This document shows, in pieces, positions 9,701-17,051 of a stretch of 64,000 bases of DNA. The translations under genes and the position numbers were made by a program. Source of the DNA: Aureliella helgolandensis (GTDB lineage Bacteria > Planctomycetota > Planctomycetia > Pirellulales > Pirellulaceae); the NCBI RefSeq assembly GCF_007752135.1, contig NZ_CP036298.1:7432501-7496500 (forward strand), in the 5' to 3' direction. The number at the start of each line of letters is the position of its first letter. Position 1 is the first letter of the stretch. Below the pieces are notes generated by a model. That model was given only the letters and a program-made list of their open reading frames with translations, was not told where the DNA came from and ran no database searches.

Positions 9701-10751
9701 TGCCTGTTTCGGGGGAGTGTCCGTCGACAGTCATCCGCCACGTCCCGGTCGACTCTCGCTGAATCGAGAAGTCGCCAACGGAATACGAAAGTGAATTGGG
9801 AATACTCGACGCACCAACGACTTGTCCTCCAATCAGGCCTTGGCTATTTCGAGGTATATAGAGCACATTAAAATCACCATCCTCACCGCCACTGATGTTC
9901 GAGGAATTGTCGCGGCGGGCAAGGAGCCACTTGTCACCGCCGAGCGGGGTCGCGTGGGTGTAATTGTCCGAATTACCGCCAGCGATCGAAAATAGAAATC
10001 CGTCGGAATAGGAATCGGTTACGCCCTCGACCGCGATCTCATAGCGACCGGTGCCCACCTTAGTCACGGTAATGCCGGAGTTGACGGCGGCTTCATGCTC
10101 CACCCCGCTGCCGGAGAAAGCGCCGCCAAGCCAGCCATCCGCAAAGGGGAATAGAGCAGCACTCATTCTCCCCATCGACTCGCCGTCGTTTTGCGGTGCA
10201 GCCACAGTGGACAACCAGACGTTGCCGGTTCCGCCACTGTTGTAGTTGACCACGGAAAGATTGACGGAGCTGCTACCAGAGGCGGGAGCCATATTCTCGC
10301 GTAGCGTGGACAGGACGATTCCCGTCGTTCGGTCTAGAATGACATCGTCCGCCGCATCCACGGAACCATCAACATCCAACCACAAGTCAAGATCACCGAA
10401 GTTGAGTTGATCGGGCTCTTCCACCAGAGCACCAGGAATCACGCTTCGCTGAGGGACATCGCTGCCGGCTCGAGTCGGAATGAACCAATCGGCTTGATTC
10501 GTTCCTTTGTTGACGGAAGCTGGATCGTAGTCGAAATTCACCGCCGAAACCGTCTGGACTTCAGCTCCAGTGGTATCGTTCGCAAGAACATTGAGTGCCG
10601 CACCGGATGATAGGTTGAACGCGTCGTTCACTACATCTGCGGCCATTAACATTCGTTTGTCAAGTGATTCCAATTGTAATACGCGACGGAGTTGCTGACG
10701 CCTGCGCTGCAACTGGGATGCTTTCAACGATACGCGACCTTTGCTGTACAT
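3765..10751 (-). CDS. Giant extracellular protein with VCBS/cadherin-like, DNRLRE and dockerin-like domains
   Basis: The 2328-residue product begins with a basic segment followed by LESLDKRMLMAAD, a version of the LE.LE.R.ML.A motif at the N-terminus of many giant planctomycete surface proteins. Three copies of a several-hundred-residue module follow, anchored by F.FA(D/E).W near residues 200, 719 and 1163. They are linked by tandem-95/cadherin-like stretches (GANDAPTVEG near 485, GENQAPVANND near 1019). Two DNRLRE-type domains lie at about 1613-1800 and 1800-1995. A dockerin-like loop, DLNHDRAVNVVDYG, lies near 2175, and the C-terminus is acidic. ATG at 10751 is preferred over an upstream GTG because AGAGGGG lies just before it. 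The product is probably an adhesin or matrix protein; the ligand is unknown. Confidence 0.9.
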   Translation of the reverse strand: MYSKGRVSLKASQLQRRRQQLRRVLQLESLDKRMLMAADVVNDAFNLSSGAALNVLANDTTGAEVQTVSAVNFDYDPASVNKGTNQADWFIPTRAGSDVPQRSVIPGALVEEPDQLNFGDLDLWLDVDGSVDAADDVILDRTTGIVLSTLRENMAPASGSSSVNLSVVNYNSGGTGNVWLSTVAAPQNDGESMGRMSAALFPFADGWLGGAFSGSGVEHEAAVNSGITVTKVGTGRYEIAVEGVTDSYSDGFLFSIAGGNSDNYTHATPLGGDKWLLARRDNSSNISGGEDGDFNVLYIPRNSQGLIGGQVVGASSIPNSLSYSVGDFSIQRESTGTWRMTVDGHSPETGMLIMETADTTRGAPGNVYFSYEADGDDFLIRQLEGNTLNPLDDDFTVLFVPFENALAPASTLSHVDLGAPGDASSGVSTLGVALSWNADGTVHYDAAGAIQALGAGQTAIDTFVYSATDGTETNTATVTVNWVGANDAPTVEGTIATQVFNEDDAAVTFDLASLFADADLGDTLSYQIDPGLGGVLEGSIAGTTLTLGPAPDRFGVAYFTITAIDGSGASASITAGATVFSQDDGPRAVDDVAVTDKQTSIDIEVRQNDFHPETTEYSVSAANIDGNAAATGDGDTLWSVVGTSPSPGALTIQSPANLGDVAVGRDGADLTLAEGVFLGTVRDRTSPYQTVNTYNAFGSYGFATDTGISGGERNSPLGVGFFPFAEGWTSGHVAADGTLLGGVGITQANITKLGTGLWEITVPGMASNGAFFDDGMLFAMSGANNDNVMSVSPRVNGGWLVAQVDSDLDISGGGNYGGEDQAWSFVYIPGDTPNLIGGHYATGGFVLGKQYGGVTAVDNAGGTLLTVPGYTPADGAMIAISAEGIQVQNPPGVFTDVPAPKAVMATPDGDQFRIEAFNTGAYGATSENFYFVFLPFDQPLERLAGLDLDVSAVSGTSALGATVSLNADGTIRYNPSTGGAAIAGLEVGQTIEDVFTYTLSDNRNPAQTTTGTVTVTVTGENQAPVANNDTIWLNEFHANHALLTVLGNDTDPDFSAVYGVPVGIASANLSVDGSSNWSVAQTGTGANSITLGSNGLGEVELLDGSTPISRNDGVVLATIAQNDEGTPTDFRLVQAFENGTGGTSLAIGQFGADAAADGSVSLSYFRFADNWTGGHVDPLGNVLASNGLAATDVVRTAVGRYEITIPGITDSATAGFLLAIGNEQADNVISVSAIAGTDRYLLAVRDNQQDFADSEDGGFSFVYMPRQSENLVAAVVDPTSDAVNPVTLGVGEFTLQRQEVVSGGHEWNLTIPGQSPATGVLLLSTQGNADVEDNYLTYEDDGAGGFVIRSHDQPGMGLQDTPFSFTFVPFDSASQPVWRPTPDGLKVTGTSVTSALGAGLSVNADGSIVYSPGNLLDALYAGDSVVDTFTYTMEDGFGGASSATVTLNIAGTGAATPVIASGGSTYYALGDTPVSIDPAGVLSDGEIAFLDGAVLSVTQSGGGLATDLLVIRSVAGADVTVSGDEVSFQGVVIGTVAGNGTAGPLGVTFNAQATLGGAQAVLRAITFANNELTTPLSSRTFDIELVDGNGKSSGPATKGLELGLVRVRDLRQGLDNGYGAYSGAADIRLSQSTPDTPVPTDLWVDWHDEGSTNDSQILLRFDQIFGDGVGQIPSGAIITSAVLSLNMTNSGDGAQMHRLLSAFDADAATWNSTGDGVQADGVEARAEFDSQIGLLAGSGSSGTGIGSISVLEDLRAWATGEANHGWALLPWEGGTDGWQISSSEASDASQRPTLRIEWLPAGMQSASFRDGVDGYESTVDTELRDAEADTDKSAVETLFVDAPSPDTQTLLRFDDIIGNAIGRIPAGSTIVTAVLTLGSTSGNATGDGGQFFPMLTEWADTDTWNTLVDGISPDGVEAALNPSTVAGNSSRNPNVLGGFNTFDVTSDVTEWVAGQKENHGWAILPWASGTDGWAIRSSETPLLVERPRLEIYYIPADATAAEAVGSSVFYNDSSYSGTEAIAPDKQPYQPGDGVATYANYTNYSRGLNGVIVDVANLAGTPTVADFSFHVGNNQSLASWAEAPIPTSIEVQAGAGVDGSDRLRIVWPNNAIQNQWLEVTLLATPNTGLSADKVYYWGNQIGEMGNQSGSTAVNVEDTALIGVNFTGFVPAAIENKFDLNHDRAVNVVDYGLSQGHYTGFTSLVLLDIAATAAGSAATPVAAAPAVSDASTSALVAGWVPSVDGESNSLPTESPSSEPEFVGKSCSSAHALATGAPVGDSQTQSGVDAAEMWVMVGPQQLTEEEDSDSDQQHESNVDSIFAELERDGLA

Positions 10752-11382
10752 GGATGCCCCTCTAGACACAATTGAATAAATACCGGCTGGAGTTCAAAGG
10801 ATTGGCAATGATACTTGTGCGACGCGCAGCGACAATTGTTGATTTCGGTTAAGAAATTGCTGCTTGGGAAGCCCAACCTCTCTTCACAATTGCCTGCACA
10901 AGATCGCAAATCGCCTACAGCCCTAAAGTTACGTAAACGCTACAGTTGGTCATCCCAACTGGGCGCGTCCAGTCGCCTCCTGCCAAACTTCACATGTTCT
11001 TTGCACTACCTAAACAAACCCACGAGAGACGCTCGGGCCGGCTGGGCTGCAGGGAATCAAATTGCTAGGGAATGGCCCTACGTGAGAATGGCAGAGGGAG
11101 TCGCCAGCGCGCGACGAAAAGAAGTTCTGCGTGGTCGCGTGGAACGCGTCCCTGCAGTCAGTCGGTTGAAAATCTACATTCCCACGAGATCATGGGAGCA
11201 AAGGGCACCTAGGGCATTGTCAAGACTGAGAATTAGGGTTTAGCGATTGTTCGGAAAAAGGTGTCCGACACCAAAAGTGCAAAGCACCCGAAGGGCCGTT
11301 CCGGATTTTGGTGTCGGACACCTTTTTCCGGGCAACCCGAAAATTAAGCTTTGACAATGCACTAGGGCCCACGCGTTCCAGC
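10752..11382. other. 631-bp intergenic region with a palindromic element
   Basis: This gap separates the giant protein gene from the upstream flippase gene on the same strand. It should hold the promoter of the giant gene. The only structure I see is the long inverted repeat near its right end, listed separately. Reading frames in it look non-coding. Confidence 0.5.
11252..11330. repeat. Perfect 25-bp inverted repeat around a GGTGTCSGACACC core
   Basis: The arms 11252-11276 and 11306-11330 are exact reverse complements, separated by 29 bases. Each arm contains the near-palindromic core GGTGTCCGACACC (GGTGTCGGACACC in the other arm) flanked by A- and T-runs, so each arm can also fold on itself. 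It lies about 50 bases after the flippase stop codon and could act as a terminator. The structure also fits a REP- or MITE-like element. Confidence 0.85.
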
Positions 11383-12723
11383 CTAGGGCGTTTGGCGACG
11401 AAACTTGAGATACGCATAGGTGCGTAGAGGTAGGACGACCAGCGCGAGAGTCAAGGCATACCCCAAGACAATCCCAGTCGTTGAGAGAAAGTAGCCGCCC
11501 ACCCACACCGCAATGGCGGTCGATGAGAATCCCACCACCGAAGCGAAAACGAACGGCTTGCCTTTTCTCGACAAGACGTAGAATCCCTCGATCGCTAGAA
11601 AATGGTTTGCGACGCATCCGACGGAAAGAATCGCCAACTGCAGCGGGTCAATAAAACCGTCCTCCCAACCTCTACCAATCATGGGTAAAACGGAGATCAA
11701 CAGAATCAGCGATACGAGTGCCGCGATCAGCAGCGTGGTCGAGACAACGGCATTGCGTCGCCAGAGCGTCCCCGCCGTCTCGCGTTGCCCCACACCGTGC
11801 TGTGCCGACACCAAGGAGTATTTGGATTGCATCCAGGCGATCGCCAAAGATTGGATCGCGACCGTCACGGTCAGCGTCATGCCCAAACGGCCCGCCTCAG
11901 CTTGGTCAGCGTGGCAAGTCACGATGATTACAGGAAAAAACTGAGTCGCAAAATGATAAACCACACTGATCAGAGCTTGCCGCCACTGCATCGGTAGAAC
12001 TTCTTGCACCCATGAAAACCCGGTATCCACCGTCGTGACTGCTCTAGATGCAGGCTCATGGAGGCTCTTAAAAAATGGACGGTGCAGGCCATAGACCAGA
12101 TAGGCTGACCACAGCAATTGCACTGAGGCCGCCACCACCAGCGCCCACAGCTTGAAGCCCAAACTTAGCGTCAACCACACCAATAAACTTGCCGTGACAG
12201 CCTGCCACAACCGAACCTGGTAAACGTCGCGTCGAAACCCGGCCCCTTCTAGGATGGCTAGGGCTGGCGAAATGGCAATGGTTAGCGCCGACACAGTCGC
12301 CAAGACAATCAACGGTAGACGCCAACTCACCGAAATATCTTCGGCGGCGAATTCATACCACCCCACGGCTACTGCCGTACAAGCGAACGGGACACTGGCC
12401 CATCCAAACCAGCGTTGGGCTGCATCGAACAGAGCCCCCATGCGTCGTTTGCCTGGCTCGCTGTTGAGCCGTCCGGCCTCATGCCCAGCCTGACTCACCA
12501 AGATGTTCAGCAACCCCAGTTCGAAGAACATCTGGATGCCCAAGATGCTCCCGATCACATAGTAGATACCACGCTCGGAAGCGGTGAAGTATCGCATCAA
12601 TAGAACGATCGTAACTGGGCCAGCCAAAGCTTGCCAAACGCGAGCCGCCATGGCGTAACCCAGCGTTCCATCCAGTTGCAGAGCCGTGGTAATTCGTTTC
12701 AAGTCCATTGAGTCCACGAACAC
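11383..12723 (-). CDS. Polysaccharide/oligosaccharide flippase-like membrane protein
   Basis: This 446-residue protein has about twelve predicted membrane helices spread over its whole length and the layout of the polysaccharide transporter (Wzx/MATE-like) superfamily. Early helices carry GPVTIVLLMRYFTASERG, like the LxRxLxPxxxG pattern of O-antigen flippases. Such proteins move lipid-linked sugars across the inner membrane for surface polysaccharide assembly. No glycosyltransferase cluster adjoins it, so the substrate is unknown. GTG at 12723 follows GAGG by about ten bases; an ATG at 12708 is an alternative start. The gene lies 45 bases after the S41 protease gene on the same strand and may be cotranscribed with it. 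Confidence 0.75.
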   Translation of the reverse strand: MFVDSMDLKRITTALQLDGTLGYAMAARVWQALAGPVTIVLLMRYFTASERGIYYVIGSILGIQMFFELGLLNILVSQAGHEAGRLNSEPGKRRMGALFDAAQRWFGWASVPFACTAVAVGWYEFAAEDISVSWRLPLIVLATVSALTIAISPALAILEGAGFRRDVYQVRLWQAVTASLLVWLTLSLGFKLWALVVAASVQLLWSAYLVYGLHRPFFKSLHEPASRAVTTVDTGFSWVQEVLPMQWRQALISVVYHFATQFFPVIIVTCHADQAEAGRLGMTLTVTVAIQSLAIAWMQSKYSLVSAQHGVGQRETAGTLWRRNAVVSTTLLIAALVSLILLISVLPMIGRGWEDGFIDPLQLAILSVGCVANHFLAIEGFYVLSRKGKPFVFASVVGFSSTAIAVWVGGYFLSTTGIVLGYALTLALVVLPLRTYAYLKFRRQTP

Positions 12724-12768
12724 ATCGGTTCTGCCTCGCTAAAGAAAAGTTCTAGAAATTGAGGGCGA

Positions 12769-15700
12769 CTACTCGGCGGAGTCACGTTGTGAGGCATAGT
12801 TTAACTCGCGAGCTTCTTCCGCAGCGCCAACTTCAGCCAACAACAGCTCAACCCCCTGGACCAATTGACGATCCGTGCCTTGCGGCAATTCACCTGGAGC
12901 TGGCCAGAGTACTACATCGGGCTGACATCCATTCAACTCCATATCTTCGCCGCTTCCCAGCACGAACCAACCACGAAAGGGGACTCGAATCCGCCCTACA
13001 TCGTTGACCTGAGCCGAGCCGGTACTCACGACACCGCCTGCCGTCTGCACGCCAACCACTTTGCCGCGTCCCAATGTTTTTACCGCATGACTAAATATCT
13101 CAGCATTGCTGTAACTGTTCTGATTGCAGAGCACTAGAATCGGCTTGCTCCAATAGGCGTAGACCGCGCGATCATGTGGATACCCCTGCCCTCCCCCACG
13201 CGGCACTGTAATTGCATGCCGCGGCTGCGTCAAAGCCGTCAACAGCAAGTCGGTCGTTGAGCCACCGCCATTGTCACGAACGTCAATCACCAATCCCTCA
13301 CGCCCGTATCCAACATTGTAGAGCTGCCGTTCGAATTCAAAGAAGCTCGACATATCCATGGCTCGAATGTGCAGATATCCAAGCTTGCCAGCGCTAGCCT
13401 TCTCAACTGCCTGGCGATTGTGTTCGATCCATGCGTCGTAGAGTAGCGACCGGACTCGCGAGTAGCTGGTGGGACGCACGGAGATGCTCAATTCACGCTC
13501 TTCCATGGGCACGTTCTCCTCCTCTACTTCCTGAAGAACAGCTTCGCCCTGCGGCTTCTCGGCCTGGGCGGATAAGTCCGGTTGGCGGCGGATTCGTAGT
13601 TGAATGTCTCGATCCATCCGACCGTTGAGCAGTTGCGTTAAATCGAGCGCGGGATCGACGGGCGTTCCATCGATCGACAACAGAATATCACCGGCCCGCA
13701 GTTGACTGTCTTCCCTGTCCGTGGGACCTCCTGGAATCACATCGCGCACCAGTAGTCCCGGGCCCGCATAGTCTTCCACAAATCGGATGCCGAGGTGGGC
13801 GGTCTCATCACGCCAGCCTTCAACGGAGGGGCGGTTGGAAACGCCACTGGGATAGAACCCCAGGTGAGAACCATTCAATTCACCCAGCATCAACTCAACA
13901 ACATTGGCGAGTCCAGCGGTATCGGAAGCCTCCGCCGCCACTTGGCTGTATTTGCGTCGCACTTCATCCCAATTGCGATTTGCGAAACGCTCGTCATACC
14001 AAGCTTCTCGCATCGTCAGCCAAGCTTTCTCGAACCCTGCCCTGAGCCAGCCGCTTCGAGAAATGGTTTGAGCGACCTTGAATCGGTAGGTTTCGAGCTT
14101 GCCGTTCGACTCTAGCTTTGCCGGACTGCCTCCCTGGAGATACAAAATCCCCTTGGCTTCCTCGGACCAAACCGCACGCGTGCCCATCGAGGTACTTAGC
14201 AGTTTGGGAGTTAAATCCGTAGGGAATTCGACGGTGTACCATCCTCGGACTCCTTTAACAGTGGCGTTGAAGAGGAGCTTCTTGCCATCCGGCGAAAAGA
14301 GCAGATCCGATTCATGACTATCGGGAATCGATATTTTCCGCAAGCGTTCGTGAATATCTTCCCAGTCAATCGTGACCTGCACCGGTGCATCGGAGTCCTC
14401 CTGCTGAGCCGGTTTGGTATCCTGCGAATTTGCAGCTGTCTCCGATTTGGAATCTGAGCTCTCCTCAGACGGTTGCTCAGCGGTAGTTTTGCGTTCCTTG
14501 CGCATCAACTCCAAGGCCTCTTCGATGCGACGTTGACGCGAGGTCTGCTGGTCATCGGCTTGGTTCAAATAGACGTAGTACACATCTCGCTCGTCATCCG
14601 AGCGGCGTCCAGTGAATGCCAGTATCTTTCCGTCCGGCGAGAACTTGGGAGAACCTTCGTTGTCGGGATGCCGAGAGACGTTGACCGCTCGCGATTCCCC
14701 CGAGATCGACGTTATCCAGATCTCGCTATTGAAATCGTTATCTTGCTGGGAGTAGGCAACCCATTGACCATCGGGAGAAACATCAAAATCGAGAGAACTA
14801 AAACCGCGGACCAGAGTCCGTTTTTGGTTGGTCTCAAGATCCAAAACGACGAGATCGCCGCGTCCCTGCTGCAATAGCAAGCTTTTACCATCGGGGGTGA
14901 AGGTCAATCGACTTTCCACATGGGAGTCTTGCGTCATTTGCTCGAGCGTGAACTCTCGGTTCTCCCACCAAAACTGCGTTCCAACCTTGCGACTCGCCCG
15001 CCACAGGTCAACTTGCCCCGCATCGGTGGCGGTAAACCAAATCGAATTTCCATCTGGCGCAAACAGGACACTTGCTTCATAACCAGCGGTGTGGGTCACG
15101 CGTTGAGGTTCACGAAGTACCGTATCCATGACCCACACATCTCCGCCGGCGATGAAGGCGATCTCTAAACCGTCGGCAGTGAAACTTACATCCTCTGCAG
15201 ATGAGATTTCGCGTCGCAATTCAGGATTCGGGAGGTGAACATCGCCCGCAACGCTCAAATCGATTCGTTGGGGTTGCTCCCCCTTCCCGACTCGCAGACG
15301 GTACAGATCGAATAAATGCCTAAATACCAGCACACTTCCATCGCGAGCAATGGCGGGGAAGACGATTGAATCCTCCGGAAAATTGGCGATGCTCTTCTGT
15401 TTTGCTGGCTTGGAATTCTGCTTGGGAAATCGATACCGCCAGAGATCAAACCCCTGCTCATCCCCTTTCGTAAAATAGAAGCCCTTGCCATCTGGCATCC
15501 ACAGGGGCCACATGCATTCGACGCCCTCGTGCAAGAGCTCGGTGAACTCCCCCGACTTCAAATCGAGTTGCCAAATTTGCGACGCGCGCTCCCCTTGGTA
15601 GCCCTTCCTCCACCACCTTTCCCCTTCGCGAGTGAACAACACGCGCTGGCCATCCGGAGAAAGTTTCGGATCTTCGACCATTGCATCCACCAAAACCTTG

Positions 15701-16200
15701 TCAGCCCGCCGCTGCGTGAGATCAACTTGCAATAGGCGATTCGCATCTCGGTGAAAATGGTCGCGAGAGCCGGTTGCCAAAAGCGACTTTCCATCCGGAA
15801 ACCAATCTTCCAGCGAATATCCCTCCGAGTGGTAGCTCACCTGCCGCAGAGAGCTTCCGTCGGTGGCCATCACAAACAACTGAGACGTTCCCGTTCGATT
15901 GCTTACGAAGGCCAGCGATTTCCCATCAGGAGAAAACAACGGCTGATCATCAACCGCCTCATTATTCGTCAGTCGAGTAAGCTGAGTTCCATCCAACTGG
16001 GACGTCCAAATCTCTCCCCTCCATGAAAATGCCAGCAAGCTTCCATCGGGAGCCAATGCGGGGTGATTCGCGAGACGAATCGTACGGGACTCCAACTCGC
16101 TAGCGGCAATTTGCGGCAGACCGAGAGTCACCAGCAAACCAAGCCTCAATACTTCCAAGAAACATCGGTGGACAATTGCGGTAAAACGGGGAGCATTCAT
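12769..16200 (-). CDS. Tricorn-like S41 peptidase with WD40-like (PD40) propeller and PDZ domain
   Basis: The 1143-residue product has a signal peptide (to about residue 34) and a long run of PD40/TolB-type beta-propeller repeats with recurring LAPDGS.LAF and FSPDGKSL motifs (about 40-650). A helical section, a PDZ domain (GIRFVEDYAGPGLLVRDVIP, near 800-880) and a C-terminal S41 serine peptidase follow. The catalytic part includes IDVRDNGGGSTTD and NQNSYSNAEIF, whose Ser at about 1031 matches the tricorn nucleophile; VQTAGGVVSTG follows. Tricorn proteases degrade peptides. The signal peptide places this one in the periplasm or outside the cell rather than the cytosol. A Lys/Glu/Ser-rich low-complexity insert lies near 560-600. 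It is divergent from mtnD. Confidence 0.9.
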   Translation of the reverse strand: MNAPRFTAIVHRCFLEVLRLGLLVTLGLPQIAASELESRTIRLANHPALAPDGSLLAFSWRGEIWTSQLDGTQLTRLTNNEAVDDQPLFSPDGKSLAFVSNRTGTSQLFVMATDGSSLRQVSYHSEGYSLEDWFPDGKSLLATGSRDHFHRDANRLLQVDLTQRRADKVLVDAMVEDPKLSPDGQRVLFTREGERWWRKGYQGERASQIWQLDLKSGEFTELLHEGVECMWPLWMPDGKGFYFTKGDEQGFDLWRYRFPKQNSKPAKQKSIANFPEDSIVFPAIARDGSVLVFRHLFDLYRLRVGKGEQPQRIDLSVAGDVHLPNPELRREISSAEDVSFTADGLEIAFIAGGDVWVMDTVLREPQRVTHTAGYEASVLFAPDGNSIWFTATDAGQVDLWRASRKVGTQFWWENREFTLEQMTQDSHVESRLTFTPDGKSLLLQQGRGDLVVLDLETNQKRTLVRGFSSLDFDVSPDGQWVAYSQQDNDFNSEIWITSISGESRAVNVSRHPDNEGSPKFSPDGKILAFTGRRSDDERDVYYVYLNQADDQQTSRQRRIEEALELMRKERKTTAEQPSEESSDSKSETAANSQDTKPAQQEDSDAPVQVTIDWEDIHERLRKISIPDSHESDLLFSPDGKKLLFNATVKGVRGWYTVEFPTDLTPKLLSTSMGTRAVWSEEAKGILYLQGGSPAKLESNGKLETYRFKVAQTISRSGWLRAGFEKAWLTMREAWYDERFANRNWDEVRRKYSQVAAEASDTAGLANVVELMLGELNGSHLGFYPSGVSNRPSVEGWRDETAHLGIRFVEDYAGPGLLVRDVIPGGPTDREDSQLRAGDILLSIDGTPVDPALDLTQLLNGRMDRDIQLRIRRQPDLSAQAEKPQGEAVLQEVEEENVPMEERELSISVRPTSYSRVRSLLYDAWIEHNRQAVEKASAGKLGYLHIRAMDMSSFFEFERQLYNVGYGREGLVIDVRDNGGGSTTDLLLTALTQPRHAITVPRGGGQGYPHDRAVYAYWSKPILVLCNQNSYSNAEIFSHAVKTLGRGKVVGVQTAGGVVSTGSAQVNDVGRIRVPFRGWFVLGSGEDMELNGCQPDVVLWPAPGELPQGTDRQLVQGVELLLAEVGAAEEARELNYASQRDSAE

Positions 16201-16410
16201 TGGGCAGGACAGTTATTGCGATTGCGGCTATTAAAGTGGGCTGGGGTGTAACAAGAATGCCCCAGACAGGCGGTAAACAACCGATCATGACCCGAAAAAG
16301 CTTGCATTTCAATCGTTTTTGGTCGGTTGCTCAGATGCTTATCCCGGTTTACCTTAATATCCTATTGGAGCTTGCGTCAGATCCCCTAGTTTTCCGGAAG
16401 GTTACACCCC

Positions 16411-16992
16411 ATGGCTCGCGTCATTATTCAAGACGAAAATCGGACAATCACCGATATCCCTGAGATTCGAAGCTTCCTAGAACCCTTCGGAATTTGGTAC
16501 GAGAACTGGCCCGTTGAAGAGCGATTGCAGGCCGACGCGACCAACGAAGAAATTTTGGCCGAATTCGCGCCCGAAATCGAATCCCTCAAGCAGCGCGGTG
16601 CCTTTGTGACCGCCGACGTGATCAACGTCAATCGCGACACACCCAACCTCGACGCCATGCTGGCGAAGTTCGACAAAGAGCATACTCACTCGGAAGACGA
16701 AGTGCGATTTACCGTAGCGGGGCGGGGCCTGTTCCACATCCATCCCGAAAACGGCCCAGTGTTCGCCGTCGAAGTTTCCTCTGGCGATTTGATCAATGTT
16801 CCATGCGGTATGAAACACTGGTTCAACCTATGTGACGAGCGCGCAATTCGATGCATCCGATTGTTCGAAGACATGTCCGGTTGGACTCCCGAGTACATCG
16901 AAGAGGGTGTGCATAGTAAGTATCAACCACTCTGCTTTGGCCCCAATTACGTGCCCTCGGATGTCTCGATCGAGCCTAACATCAAGCTCTAG
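16411..16992 (+). CDS. mtnD: Acireductone dioxygenase MtnD
   Basis: MtnD oxidises acireductone (1,2-dihydroxy-3-keto-5-methylthiopentene) with oxygen in methionine salvage, giving the keto acid precursor of methionine when iron is bound. The 193-residue cupin carries the metal ligands of the family: H91 and H93 in EHTHSEDEVRF, E97, and H136 in GMKHWFNL. GRGLFHIHPE lies between them. ATG at 16411 follows GGAAGG at 16396-16401. It is the first gene of a three-gene plus-strand group, 60 bases before mtnC. The 210-base region shared with the divergent protease gene should hold both promoters; I see no recognisable SAM riboswitch there. Confidence 0.96.
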   Translation: MARVIIQDENRTITDIPEIRSFLEPFGIWYENWPVEERLQADATNEEILAEFAPEIESLKQRGAFVTADVINVNRDTPNLDAMLAKFDKEHTHSEDEVRFTVAGRGLFHIHPENGPVFAVEVSSGDLINVPCGMKHWFNLCDERAIRCIRLFEDMSGWTPEYIEEGVHSKYQPLCFGPNYVPSDVSIEPNIKL

Positions 16993-17051
16993 CTTCGAAC
17001 CGTTTCCCGCTCCACAGCGCGCCCCTTTCTCTCGTTCATTGCCGGTCCGAA

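Noticed and set aside
10815-11243. Plus-strand frame in the gap before the giant gene
   Set aside because: Arg/Ser-rich composition, no ribosome site and no recognisable motif.
16201-16410. SAM riboswitch before mtnD
   Set aside because: I looked because mtnD is a salvage gene, but found no SAM-I or SAM-II pattern, only a weak AACCGATC/GGTCGGTT complementarity.
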